From NCBI RefSeq assembly GCF_910592395.1, contig NC_088314.1:15289998-15353997 (forward strand): a stretch of DNA of 64,000 bases. The letters run 5' to 3'. Positions 49,935 to 60,142 of the stretch are shown piece by piece. The first letter of the stretch is position 1, and each line of letters starts with the position of its first letter. A program made the translations under genes and the position numbers. The notes below the pieces were generated by a model, which saw nothing but the letters and a program-made list of their open reading frames with translations, did no database searches and was not told the DNA's origin. The DNA comes from Lineus longissimus. Taxonomy: Eukaryota > Nemertea > Pilidiophora > Heteronemertea > Lineidae.

Positions 49935-50155
49935 ATAGGCAGGTTTCGCAAACCCTACGAACGGCGAATTACGAACGACGATGGTCTGTCGTGTCATCAA
50001 GCTAATTTATTTATGCGACACTCGTAAATCATCTTCTGTACTAATTTGTAGGAGGAATGGGGGAAACTTCCGAAAAAAGACGTGAATAAAGTACATTTAC
50101 ATAATTCGTACCTCGTTGTTCGTAGCTCTTCGTAAGTGTTGCGAAACCTGCCTAT
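49935..50155. mobile_element. 221-bp MITE with perfect 17-bp TIRs, TA-flanked
   Basis: ATAGGCAGGTTTCGCAA (49,935-49,951) and TTGCGAAACCTGCCTAT (50,139-50,155) are exact reverse complements, with TA on each side. Subterminal CTACGAA and TTCGTAG words are also inverted (..CCCTACGAACGG / GTTCGTAGCTC). The interior is non-coding. The perfect TIRs suggest a fairly young insertion. Tc1/mariner-type by target only. Confidence 0.8.
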
Positions 50156-50549
50156 TATCTTCTGATTGGGCGAACTGATGAGTGTCTTTATTTACAAACA
50201 TGCAGATATCCTATTACACGTGATCCTCCGTGTGATCGTGGCATTAATCCGTAACAGGAGAGACGTGAAGGAAATCCACATGACCGGGCTGCCCTCGTCC
50301 ATTTCTTTCTTCATTTGGCATCATCTTAATAAACACGCGATGGGTACATTGGTACATCATACTCTTTTCTACAATATCTTTTGCTATTTCGTGAATTGCC
50401 AGGATTTTGTGCAACATATAGCTCTCAGATTGTATTTCTTGTATATCGGTACATTGCTCAGTCACATACATGTAGTACGAAAACGTTGATTCTTGATAGA
50501 TCTGCACAGTCACAACAAATCTCCCATTCTACACACTCCAGCTGTGTCT

Positions 50550-50671
50550 GGTTGTTAGAAAGCATGTTAGCTCATAACATCATGCAGAAATGTTGTTTCA
50601 TGTGCATTGATGTATAAACATGAAACAACATGTCGACATTATGTTATAAGCTAACATGCTTTCTAACAACC
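50550..50671. repeat. Long hairpin, 54-bp arms, 14-nt loop
   Basis: The left arm (50,550-50,603) and right arm (50,618-50,671) pair with only a few mismatches. The outer 23 bases (GGTTGTTAGAAAGCATGTTA and on) and the inner ATGTTGTTTCATGT are perfect. Weaker pairing continues outward for about 15-20 bp. If transcribed, the RNA would fold into a near-complete double strand. It could be a MITE or another foldback element. A hairpin-RNA gene is possible but has no expression evidence here. Confidence 0.8.
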
Positions 50672-50990
50672 GGGCCCAGATGGTGAATAGAAAGGCACCA
50701 TATATTTTTTAAATATTGTCTCCAAAACTGTGTAATTACCTTTCTTTAAACGACATGGATACACATTTGTTATGAATACCGGTGTTGTCGAAATATAATC
50801 ATCTCAAAAACTGTAAAACAGCCTTTCACAATATTATACCAGTACAATAAGGAATGGTGTTTTCAAATATTGCTCAAAATGCGTTCGTACAATGTCTTTT
50901 AATGGCTAAAAAATCATTCTGAATGAAGAAATATGATCTTATTTTGGAAGAGCTGAGGTGACAGTGTGCTCTTTTCAGTGCCTCACAAGT

Positions 50991-51030
50991 AATACCAGCA
51001 GTGTATGATCGGTCATACACGGCTGGTATT
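50991..51030. repeat. Compact hairpin, 18-bp arms
   Basis: AATACCAGCAGTGTATGA and TCATACACGGCTGGTATT pair with one mismatch around a TCGG loop. It lies 320 bp after the 50.6-kb hairpin and is unrelated to it in sequence. Confidence 0.7.
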
Positions 51031-51897
51031 CCTTTACTCAGGAAAAATGTCAGGTTCTTATAGATACTAATGAAGAGTACACATAGACACGTACACGAAA
51101 CTGAGTAGGATCTTTTAAACTAATAATCTTATCTTATATTTTTGAAATGTGCAAGCATTCAGTTCTTCACAGCTATTTTTGAAGGGAATGATATTTAGAA
51201 TGAAATAGCCAAGCCTGAACTATAAGCTATTGCCCGTGACTGGTTCATGCATGGAGAAATTAGGAGCATGATCTCGCTTCGTCTAAGTTAAAGTTGGCGG
51301 CGCTAGTAGTTACTTCGTTCGTATTGTTAATCTGTTCTATATCATGTAAATTCCAACTTCATTTTTTGAAACATCATGATTTCTCTCAACATAAGGACCA
51401 CAACCTTCAAATAACAATAGCTTATTTGCCCGGCCGCTTGTACAAACGTTTCTGAGTTTTGAATATTTCCATTTGGGCGTTTTCCGCCTGTTACAACAGA
51501 TGATAGTGTCAATTTTGCAACCTCCCATCAGACAAACAAAACTCCTTGGCACCACTAAAATATAAGTTGCCTGGATTAAAATATTCTAACTGCATTTCTC
51601 ATGTGCATCGCTCCCTTTTATAGTCATATAGCGACCATTTTCGTGATCCAAAGTCTTTAAGTGCACGATCTTAATTTCGAAGAAGGGCTCTCTCGTAAAA
51701 CCGTACAAAACCTGTAAATAGATAGTTTACTAAAGATAATAAGTGATGGATGTTTACATTTTAGTAATTTGGTCTTTTAAGTTCGGACCTTTGTAAGCCT
51801 TGCAGCGGCTCCGACTCCCAAATCCGTAGTTTTGCTTGAAATTAATTACTAACTTAGAAAGACTAATAGCTAAAAATCCAACGAAGAGACAAGACCG
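51031..51897. other. Non-coding, nothing seen
   Basis: A minus-strand 72-codon frame at 51,337-51,555 has no features. Confidence 0.5.
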
Positions 51898-52086
51898 ATG
51901 GGTATCAGCCATGAAAAGAACACCAACTTGACAGAAAAGGTCAATCCCTTTCCCACACGTATTGATTCTATAAGAGACATTTTAAGAGACTACGGGCTCT
52001 ATAGTCCAACTTGTTCCGGCAAATCCGAACTTGGCGTCCAAACGCCATCGTACATTCAGCGGGACTGTCCCAAAAAATTATGTTGA
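51898..52086 (+). CDS. Candidate 62-codon ORF, unknown product
   Basis: The frame begins MGISHEKNTNLTEKVNPFP and contains RIDSIRDILRDYGLY. It ends in a Cys-containing tail (..RDCPKKLC). It is hydrophilic and protein-like, with an ATG in ACCGATGGG, a good context (purine at +4). There is no signal peptide or domain. It lies 350 bp upstream of another candidate frame at 52,438 on the same strand, but no joining introns can be shown. Length alone is not significant. Confidence 0.2.
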   Translation: MGISHEKNTNLTEKVNPFPTRIDSIRDILRDYGLYSPTCSGKSELGVQTPSYIQRDCPKKLC

Positions 52087-52437
52087 CCGGAGCTATAGCG
52101 TTACTCAACTAAGACTATGTTAGGATGTCGCCCTAGACCAAGAGCAAATGGCGGGTTTTGTCGCAGCATACGACTTCCTGGTGAGCATGTGGAATAGTGA
52201 CGAGAAAGGGGAAAACATGGGCGACACAACAGACCATGACCTAAACGTCTGAACATCATCGACTGTTGTCGACTGCAGTGTTATCATCTTAATAAGGGAA
52301 TCTGGGATCAGATTCACCCCGCTGTCGATATCAATGCGTGATAAAAAAACTGGCCCGTAGTGAATATGATCATCTGCGCAACTGGCCCGCAGTAATAGCG
52401 CATCGTTTTGTTTATCATCTATTATCCATGCTCCTAG

Positions 52438-52662
52438 TTTCCATCAGTATATGCTGTTGGCAATGAAAAGGAATATGTTGTGACCAACGTGGACGAGGCT
52501 GATAACGCGCTGAGTGTGCATCTGGGTTCAGTCCCCAATCGACGGTACCAACAAAACAAAGCATCAATTTGCACTGAACGAATTCCGGAATGCATCGATT
52601 CAGTGGGCAAGCGACGGCTGCTATTAGTTACCGATCGTACTCTGTTGAACCCGGGACTCTAG
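52438..52662 (+). CDS. Candidate terminal exon, unknown product
   Basis: An acceptor-like CCATGCTCCTAG ends at 52,437, exactly where the frame opens. The stretch encodes FPSVYAVGNEKEYVVTNVDE..., then ...ICTERIPECIDSVGKRR..., and stops at 52,660-52,662. There is no in-frame ATG, so it could only be a downstream exon. About half of the third positions are G or C, above background. No domain is recognised. A chance frame remains the simplest alternative. Confidence 0.22.
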   Translation, partial: FPSVYAVGNEKEYVVTNVDEADNALSVHLGSVPNRRYQQNKASICTERIPECIDSVGKRRLLLVTDRTLLNPGL

Positions 52663-55110
52663 ATGGTCATGGTCACATGACTACGAGGATTAGCCATATT
52701 CTATCCGGGAGCTGTCAATCACGTGTACAATGGAGCATGCGTAATTTGCATCTCGATCAGAACACCTTTTATTGATCTCAGATCATGGAATTGGCATCGA
52801 ACAAATGCTAAGTCAAATCGCCTTCGACTTTTTCTTAATACATTTGTCTTCTGCTGGATCCAATCACAGAATCACATCACGTGACTATGGACGTTTTGAG
52901 GGCGTTCGGTGCATCTCCGCGGGCCTATTGTCTGTGTCATATATATTAATACGGCGTAGAAATTGTTTAACAGAGCTTGGCATAACTTGACGTAAATATT
53001 TGGTGACCCTTGGATGCAGCCAGTTTTACATTGTCACACTGAAGTTACCTCAGCGATTCTAATAATATGATGCATTGTAGTAAATTACTGCGACATTATA
53101 TATTGTCAACCGCAAGTTTTACTAATCGGTGTTTAAAATGGACAAAATAATTGATATCATCAGACTACATGTACGAACCCCACGGGTTTTATGGTAATTA
53201 CATATTGTATGCTTTCAAATTTCAGTTTTACTGTACAATTGGATAAGACTTAAAAGAAATAAAGGTATTATTGCCTCTGTAAATTTGTTCTTCGCCTACT
53301 TCATTAACAACCTTTCTTCAGGAAGCAGTTTAATTAGTCTAATTTTTCAACCCAAAAATAGGTGCTTGGGCAGTAGGGGCATTGGTATCTCTTCGCCGTC
53401 CGGCGATTACAGCGCACCTGGCGCGGGAAACGTTTTTCCACCGCCTGAGTGGCCGAACTTTTTGAGTGTAAAGTGTAAGGTGCCTGGACAGCCGACCGCT
53501 TGGTAATGATTGCTTTGATGATGCCTAATTCATTTAAAGCAAATGTATTCAAGAATTACATAATAATAAACCGCGATAAGAAGACCAACATTAGTCTTAG
53601 TGGATTTGACACGGAGTAAGGTCTGTACCGTTTTATCAGAGAGTTTACTTCTTACTGTTAAAGGAAATTGCCAAAGACACGTTTTGACCATCTAAAAGGA
53701 TCACTGCGAGGGTATGCAGACAAAAATGTTTTTCATTTCGTTGAAAATCCTTACTGATCAGAGGGACTGTTCAATTCTGTTTTAAGTGGTTTGACAAACC
53801 AGATAACAAAATATTGCTAAAAAGTGCGTCGCGAAAGATTTTATCAATAAGGAGCATGTCTGTTAAGACCCCAGGCCTACATGGAACTAACTCAAAACAG
53901 AAAACTGTGACATGAGAAATATGACCTGAGAAAAGTATCAACATACCGAAATAATGAAGATGTTTTTTATGTGCAATTGTTATAAATAAAACATTTGATT
54001 TGTCCTTTTGAGACACCTCCGCACAAATTAGCATATTTCGGAAGATGAAAATAAATGCACCGCTTTTTTAAATCAATACAAAAGGTCGCTCTATTTCAGT
54101 AATAACAAAACAAATTTCGACTTCAAGTGCTCGACAGTTCAAGTTGATCAAATGGCGTCAAAACATCCTCTCTGGTCATTTCCTTTATATACATGTACAG
54201 TTCCACAGCGTGGCTGAGCAGGTCGTTGACCATAAACGACAACCTACTGATCAAATATTGGTATGACCTGAAAACAAATACAAATTTCTTTAGTGTAGCA
54301 TCAGCGCCATTTTGCCGATTCTGGATTATGATGGTTTCCAATCGAGGTTTAAAGGAAAGGCATACCATCCGTTGATAAGCGAGCATTAGGAGGATAGGTT
54401 AATAACAATATTGTAACCTCAGTGGGGACAATGTGATCGGCAGTGGCACTGGGTGCAGATCGATACTCATTCAAAGGTCCTGGCTTGGGCGGGGCGGCCT
54501 GGCAGCGGTTGGTACATCGAGGTCGATTTCGTCATGACACCAGAAAAATTACTCCATCGAAATAAAGACGTATTGACTGATTTTTTTTTGTTGGGGAGGG
54601 AGGGGACATATTACAGCCGGTAGGGTAACGTCCAGTTTGCATCGACATATATAGGAAGGAATCGCTGAATTTACTTAATTTAAGTGGTGCCGCCGGTGAT
54701 AGGATGGCTTCTTCCCGATCGAGTATGGTGCATTGTGGAGGAGGAGGGGGCTTGCCTATCGTATTTACACGAAGAATGTGTCGTTAACGTCAAATTGAAA
54801 GTATGTCGACCAATAAGTATTAACACTTCTTTTCTTGTTCTCGAAGTCGTTTTGTATTGAAAGAAGAGAAGCAGTGTTTAACAAGCGTACAGTAGTCAGT
54901 CAGTACTTTTTATCTTTTGCGTTTGATTCGATTCTGCCCACTCATCTAAAAATCAGCTTCATTTGCATTTCCAAATGAAAGATTCTTGTACAGGTTTTTC
55001 AGAAAAAGGCCTCGGCCAAAACATGAACTAGTTATCAATTTACAGTGATTTTTATAAAGTACTTGGTGTGGTAGAGATTATTGTAATCGACGATCGAACG
55101 ATTTGACCTG
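52663..55110. other. Non-coding stretch, no gene seen
   Basis: 53,417-53,460 weakly resembles part of the 45.3-kb repeat (CCTGGCGCG..TTTCC.CCGC.TGAGTGG). Frames are unrecognised. A T9 run followed by a G-rich stretch lies near 54,580-54,605. Confidence 0.45.
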
Positions 55111-55344
55111 ATGAACCCAGCGCAGCAAAACAACTTGTCAACAGTACGGGTTGGCCGGCAACGTGACAGTGGGGAAACCATACAGTGGTCTGCAGAATAC
55201 CTCACCAAAAATAGACACGCTTTGTTTTTGCTCTACCAGTTAGCATTTGCAGCTCTGTCCTGTAGAACAATGCAGTCAATGCGCCTGTATAATTATGTCG
55301 CTGGTCAACCTTTCGTGTTCGCAGCACGGCATCTCGGCGGGTAG
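55111..55344 (+). CDS. Candidate 77-codon ORF, unknown product
   Basis: It begins MNPAQQNNLSTVRVGRQRDS and includes a hydrophobic middle (HALFLLYQLAFAAL). About half of its third positions are G or C. ATG context is CCTGATGAA. No domain is known to me, and the overlapping minus frame is similar in length. Low support. Confidence 0.15.
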   Translation: MNPAQQNNLSTVRVGRQRDSGETIQWSAEYLTKNRHALFLLYQLAFAALSCRTMQSMRLYNYVAGQPFVFAARHLGG

Positions 55345-55369
55345 TTGTTTTGTACAGCGAGTCAGAGAT

Positions 55370-55522
55370 ATGAAAATAGCCGCTGTGACATTTATTGTTC
55401 TCGCATTTACACATATTGCTATGTTGTCTGATAATACGTTGTCCTTAATTCTCGGTGATATTGATTTCAACTTTCAATGTAGGTGCATTCTTACTAATTT
55501 CAATGAAACAATTAAGAATTAA
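55370..55522 (+). CDS. Candidate small secreted peptide (50 codons)
   Basis: From the ATG at 55,370 the frame reads MKIAAVTFIVLAFTHIAMLS. That is a short basic start, a hydrophobic core of about 13 residues and a polar exit: the layout of a signal peptide. The remaining 30 residues include a CRC motif and an N-glycosylation site (NET). An acceptor-like TTTCAATGTAG|GT lies inside (about 55,482), so the 3' part may not be what is translated. No family match. Chance hydrophobic runs are common in AT-rich DNA. Confidence 0.18.
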   Translation: MKIAAVTFIVLAFTHIAMLSDNTLSLILGDIDFNFQCRCILTNFNETIKN

Positions 55523-57045
55523 TATGAAAGATATTGTTTGTGACAGCAGAACCCATAAACTGGCAAATGTTATGCCATTGTTCGACCGTCACTTATCGGC
55601 AACGCCAGCCATGGTGATTGTGTGCATAGCTACTAGATCATGCTGGGTTGATTTTAGATGACAAATCCAATGGCTGATCACCTGATTTAGAATTTTTGCT
55701 GATTTTATTGGTTCATTCGAAGGTCACTTATCAATTGTTAGAGATAACTTTGGTCAGTTAGGAAGGGTAACAAAGATTTATACCCAATAAACCTCTGGCA
55801 ACTTGGCCCGAATCAAGCGTGTTTGGTTGTCTGATAAACCGGGGAGATGCCATAACAAAATCGTCAAGCAGATACATTTTAAGTTGAAGACGTTTCAGAA
55901 CATCATCACCTGGTTATTTAGATGAGTGATTCTTAGTACCATTTAATGACTTTGTCGGCCTCATTACACTCTTGATGTCTAGTCTTACTTTTCTTTTCTA
56001 GAGAGGCTTCCGTGACTTATCGACTAGATGAGAGGTCCCCAAAAGATACGGTGATATGATCAACTTTTTGAGTCCAAATCGAACGGTTCCATCAAAATGA
56101 TAGATAGCTGCATGTAGAGCATACAGTTATATCAGTCTCGTCATCACATCGTTTCTACAGATTCCCAGATAAACTCGTGTGACAAAGTAACTTTCTAGTT
56201 ACTCTTGACAGGCCATAAATATCCTGCGTGTTTGATGGTCACTAGTAACTGTAGCAGAATCCGCCTTATAGCCTTTCACCCGTGCAGAACAATTGCTGAG
56301 GTATCGTTGGTCAAGTTTCGGTTTTGGTTCCCAAACAGCCATAAGGTTCAGCCAGATATTTCGCCGGTGAAATCGACATTTTAGCCGCAGAACGGAAGAC
56401 GTCACGCGACGAAGTGGTTTGCGAGACAATGGCCGATATATCTGATTGCAGATAGGGCAACAGTTATCGATAGCATGGCAGATATTGATACAGAACAATC
56501 ACTTTCCTTTTGTTTCTTCATTAGAGCGAAGGTGTTATTTCGCCTGCAAATATAAACTGAACACTTAAGAAGACCGTATAAAGATAAGTTGCCAGATCGA
56601 ATCGCTCGTGCTGTGAGCAATGCGAATGAAGAGTGCATGGCGCTGCGAAAAATCCGATTAAGGTAACAAGATCTGGACGTCGGTGTCGGCAACCGTAGAA
56701 AAATACAAACGTGACGTGTCTGTATCGATTGGCGATGAGAACAACACTTACTATAGCAGGTTAGTCTCTTGATCAGGGTGGATGGGACCAAACATTCTCT
56801 AACCGCCCACCCCTAGCTGATGGCTGTGGGCTGCTCTAGATGGCCACACGTCACCGCAGGAGGCTTAAACATGCAATGGGGCTTCCAATGCTAAATTGGA
56901 AATTAGCAAATTGACTCGATATGAATCCTGAAGGCCAGAATTTTCCCCTTACTATACTTCACCATCACTTCGAGTGTCATTGCAGTTTTTTGACAGACAT
57001 TTAGTCATTCAACATTGCTGACTCGGTGAAAGTTTAATTTTCCTG
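55523..57045. other. Non-coding stretch, no gene seen
   Basis: It holds the longest frame of the window (56,402-56,791, minus, 129 codons), rich in Ser, Arg and Cys without a domain. A second minus frame (56,199-56,498) overlaps it. The length is as expected by chance in 64 kb. Confidence 0.5.
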
Positions 57046-57255
57046 ATGAAGGTCACACAGCTCTCTGGTCTGACGCCCGACTTAAGCAACACGCAAAACC
57101 TGAACCGAATCTTTAAAAAATTATCTTCCCCACGGTATACCCGAACACATTTGCACTTCCTTGGCGACATACCTTCCGAGTTGATCAATGTTTCCGACCG
57201 TCATGACCCGATGCTGGTCAACCCGGACGGCGTCCCGCTGCTCTTGTCAATATAA
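57046..57255 (+). CDS. Most coding-like ORF (69 codons), unknown product
   Basis: It begins MKVTQLSGLTPDLSNTQN and ends ..VNPDGVPLLLSI. By my count 43 of 68 third positions are G or C, well above the roughly 40% background, with many CTG, GAC, AAC and GTC codons. The in-frame stretch upstream is open to 57,022. AG dinucleotides just inside the start (GATGAAG|GTCACACAG) could be acceptors, making this a terminal exon. I recognise no domain. Of all frames here its codon use is the least like background, but the sample is small. Confidence 0.3.
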   Translation: MKVTQLSGLTPDLSNTQNLNRIFKKLSSPRYTRTHLHFLGDIPSELINVSDRHDPMLVNPDGVPLLLSI

Positions 57256-57781
57256 CTTTGCAGAGATGGGATTCATTTTATGTATGTTTAGATACCTTAT
57301 CTGGGGTCAGCCAGGAACCGCCAATATCGTAATGACATCTTGTTTATATTTTCATTAATTTCCACCTGATTGTGGCGGGAAATTGGCATAACCACGACAT
57401 GAGTGGTCACGCGAGCACTCAGACCAGGATAAAGCCCTAACAATGGCGGAGTAATGGCCGCTGGATTGTTTACCTGAAGGGAAATGTTAGTTTACCTCAT
57501 CCCTCTGGTCGTCTGGTTGTGGCAGATTATTGCGACAAAGTATATCGATATCATGGACTTGATGCCGTTTCGGTGTTGTGTTTATGATCCATCAGGCTTT
57601 TTATTACTTATTTTTTCTCGTGATCATTTCAAATATCAAGGCGCTTAACGAGATCTACTTATTTACTTATACATAAACGTATAGGTGTCGGCTCCATCTG
57701 GAGTATCGGTCGTCCACAGTCTTCTTCTCTAACTTCTGATGCGATTGAGAGGAAGGATTTAAATGTTCAGCGACTCTTTTT
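57256..57781. other. Non-coding, nothing seen
   Basis: No frame, repeat or RNA is supported. Confidence 0.5.
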
Positions 57782-57936
57782 TGCCGTGTCATGTCTAAAC
57801 TGGTGTGTTTTAGAATAAATGCCCTACAGACATTCCTATTTTGTAACACTGTCTTGTCAGCACTCAGTGTGCTTTAAGATTCATGCCCCTTTTTAGCACT
57901 GCCATGCCTACACTCGTGTGTTTTAGGATCCATGCG
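57782..57936 (+). repeat. Three-unit minisatellite
   Basis: Three diverged tandem units of about 45-65 bp share TGCCATGTCTA.ACTCGTGTG, then TTTTAGGATTCATGCCC. The units start near 57,782, 57,850 and 57,900. Unit length shrinks along the array through loss of the spacer after ATGCCC. Non-coding. Confidence 0.65.
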
Positions 57937-59074
57937 CAAGGGAATGATTGATAAAAACTCCACCACCTATTTTTATTTTATTTTATAGTAAGCATGATTT
58001 TACAGTAACTAACTAAAATGTAAACTATACAGATGAATGCGAGAAATGGCTTCTTTGCACTTGAAATGAAAACGTTGAAGGAAAGCATTGCCCCTGAAAG
58101 CATTAACCTGCGATAAGATCTTAATTTATTGCATGAATTTTGTTAGAAACAAATACCCGAAAGGTGCGGTTTACGGATGATTCCTTTCTTTTGAGGCTGT
58201 CGTAGCTAGCTAGGAAGCAGAGAACATCCCCCACTGGATTACCTTACCCCCCCCCGGGTCATTAAAAAAGGCCATTTTAACGATGGCCGTATAATTTCAA
58301 AAAGTGTCATTGCCTCCCCGACCAAAAAGCTAGTTCCGCCCCTGTTCCGAGTCACATCAGCCGATCTGAGCCGACAATCTGATTTACCAAATACCCGCTG
58401 GTGCCATGTGTAGTTTTCGCCGCGGCGGTGAAACAGCGAAACCGGGCTTGTTGATCGTCATACATTTATGAAAGCCGGATTGTGATAGTCCCAGGAAGTG
58501 TACATGTTGCCAGTAGGGTACCGGTAATGTGTCGCAGCGCCGGTGACGCCTGACAATAGTCGAAAAATTAATGGCGTTTTCCATTGTAATTCACAAAAAC
58601 ATATTCCACCTTTAGCAGCATGAATGTGCACTTCATAGTTGAACCTCGCATCAGTTCTCCGTGTGTTGCCACGGGGCCTTTTACCAAGCTAAATTAAAGT
58701 AGATTAGCTCATGAAAAGAAGACTACGGCCATAGGTTCGTGGTCGATATTAGCGTTCGCACTGACCTTACCTCCGCTGAGAAATTATAACTGCAATAGGC
58801 GATCGATGGGACTGAATGAGCAGTCACAGTTGTTAATAGTTTCTTGAGAAACAATGGTAGGTGGGGTGGAATCTCGCACAGACGCGGGAGAATGTTTTGT
58901 TGAGGCGAAGAATAAAGACCAGTTGTCAGCTCGGTCGGTGCGCTATGAATTAACAAGGTCTATAATATATAGAACATCGTGCAATATTGACAATTTTGGA
59001 CCTAAGAATTGAAATAGAACAGAGAGTTAACAAGTACAGTTACAATGAAACGCTAGGATATCGAACTGAAGTTG
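57937..59074. other. Non-coding stretch, no gene seen
   Basis: A C9 run lies near 58,247-58,255 and an inverted GGCCAT..ATGGCC at about 58,270. Frames are unrecognised. Confidence 0.5.
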
Positions 59075-59198
59075 TAGGACCATTTGCGTTATTAAGGACG
59101 ATATTACCCAGCTGGCGGCTGCCTGGTCACCTCCTATTCTACAATTAAGTACTTTCCATCAACAAATTGCACAAAAAAGGAAAAATTCAAAATCTGAC
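59075..59198 (-). repeat. Interspersed repeat copy B, part 1
   Basis: This part matches the reverse complement of about 45,768-45,890: GATATTACCCAGC, GCGGCTGCC, CACCTCCT, TTTCCATCAACAAATTGCAC, then AAAAAAGGAAAAA. It ends in AAATCTGAC (59,190-59,198), the left target duplication of the inserted transposon. The matching remainder resumes at 60,143. Confidence 0.8.
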
Positions 59199-60142
59199 CA
59201 AGGAGGATACCGCGGTGACGTCACATCACGTGATCCCGACCCATATTAGTGATCGCTATGGCCAATCAGATTCAGTCTACTGACAGCACCAGCACTGAAC
59301 ACATCTCCACGTCTCACTGTCTGGTGCGCTCCTGTACACAAAAACACCAATAGACATGAAATATTGCAATACCTAGTATGGATTCATCCTGTGTAAAATA
59401 AAATTTACAGAGCAGATTAACTTCCACGAATAAAAAAGACGTTTGGCGTGGCCAAAGTGCGGAAATAATGTCTCCGCTAAAATACACTACGAAATACACT
59501 AGGCAATGCACTACGCAATATACAGTAGAGATGCAGTTGAGTTTGTTATTGTTTTGACTTAGAAGCCCGCCCATATCATAATATATTCATGTATTCATGA
59601 AGTATGAACTCATTTCTGTCCCATACAACTCTAAGAACAGTCAATTTCTCCTTAAATCATCACCGAAACCGCGATATCCGCAGGAAGATTTCGTTCTAGT
59701 GTCCGAAAATGCATGATCTTACAGGGGCGCTAACTCGACAAATAGAGGGGGATCTATGGGGATCTATGCGAGTTTTATGTATTACAGGTCTCGAACTTGT
59801 AAAATCTGTAAACATGCCTCCAAATCCCATTATGATAATGAAGAGATTGCCCCATATCTGGGAGACTGTTTTGAAACCATCGCTAATTTTGGAAGATCGG
59901 TGCCTGCTATTTGGTTTAAAAAACCCTATTTTTCCCCATCAAAACAGCACTTTTCATTATTCAAATGATAGCTTATTGTCTGAAGACTTATTTCATAGCA
60001 GAAAAGTACTAATAACTCTGATTTGATGCGAAAAATCTAACTTTTTTGATGACTTGATTTTCCCTTGGCCGTGGATCGAGTTTGTTTACAATATGCAGCG
60101 CCATCTTGGAAAAGCCGTGACGTCACCGCGGTATCCTCCTTG
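59199..60142. mobile_element. 944-bp non-autonomous Mutator-like transposon with 9-bp TSD
   Basis: Perfect 26-bp terminal inverted repeats lie at 59,199-59,224 (CAAGGAGGATACCGCGGTGA...) and 60,117-60,142. The 9-bp direct repeat AAATCTGAC flanks them at 59,190-59,198 and 60,143-60,151. The related copy at 45.77 kb shows the uninterrupted site with one copy of those nine bases, so both ends and the duplication are confirmed internally. A 9-bp duplication with long TIRs fits the Mutator (MULE) superfamily; this is inference from target size, since no transposase is encoded. Each TIR contains a TGACGTCA palindrome. An internal 12-bp tandem repeat lies at 59,480-59,527. Frames inside (59,314-59,574 minus; 59,709-60,026 plus) are unrecognised. 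Confidence 0.85.
59480..59527 (+). repeat. Four 12-bp tandem units inside the transposon
   Basis: The units AAATACACTACG, AAATACACTAGG, CAATGCACTACG and CAATATACAGTA follow one another without gaps. Subterminal and internal repeats of this kind are frequent in non-autonomous DNA transposons. Confidence 0.7.

Noticed and set aside
50550-50671. microRNA precursor
   Set aside because: Arms are too long and nearly perfect for a typical animal pre-miRNA, and there is no expression evidence. Kept only as a hairpin.
53417-53460. Third copy of the 45.3-kb repeat
   Set aside because: Similarity is limited to about 40 bp of GC-rich sequence and does not extend on either side.
56402-56791. Longest open frame (129 codons, minus)
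   Set aside because: Length equals the random expectation for 64 kb of AT-rich DNA. It is rich in Ser, Arg and Cys, and I see no domain or splice context.
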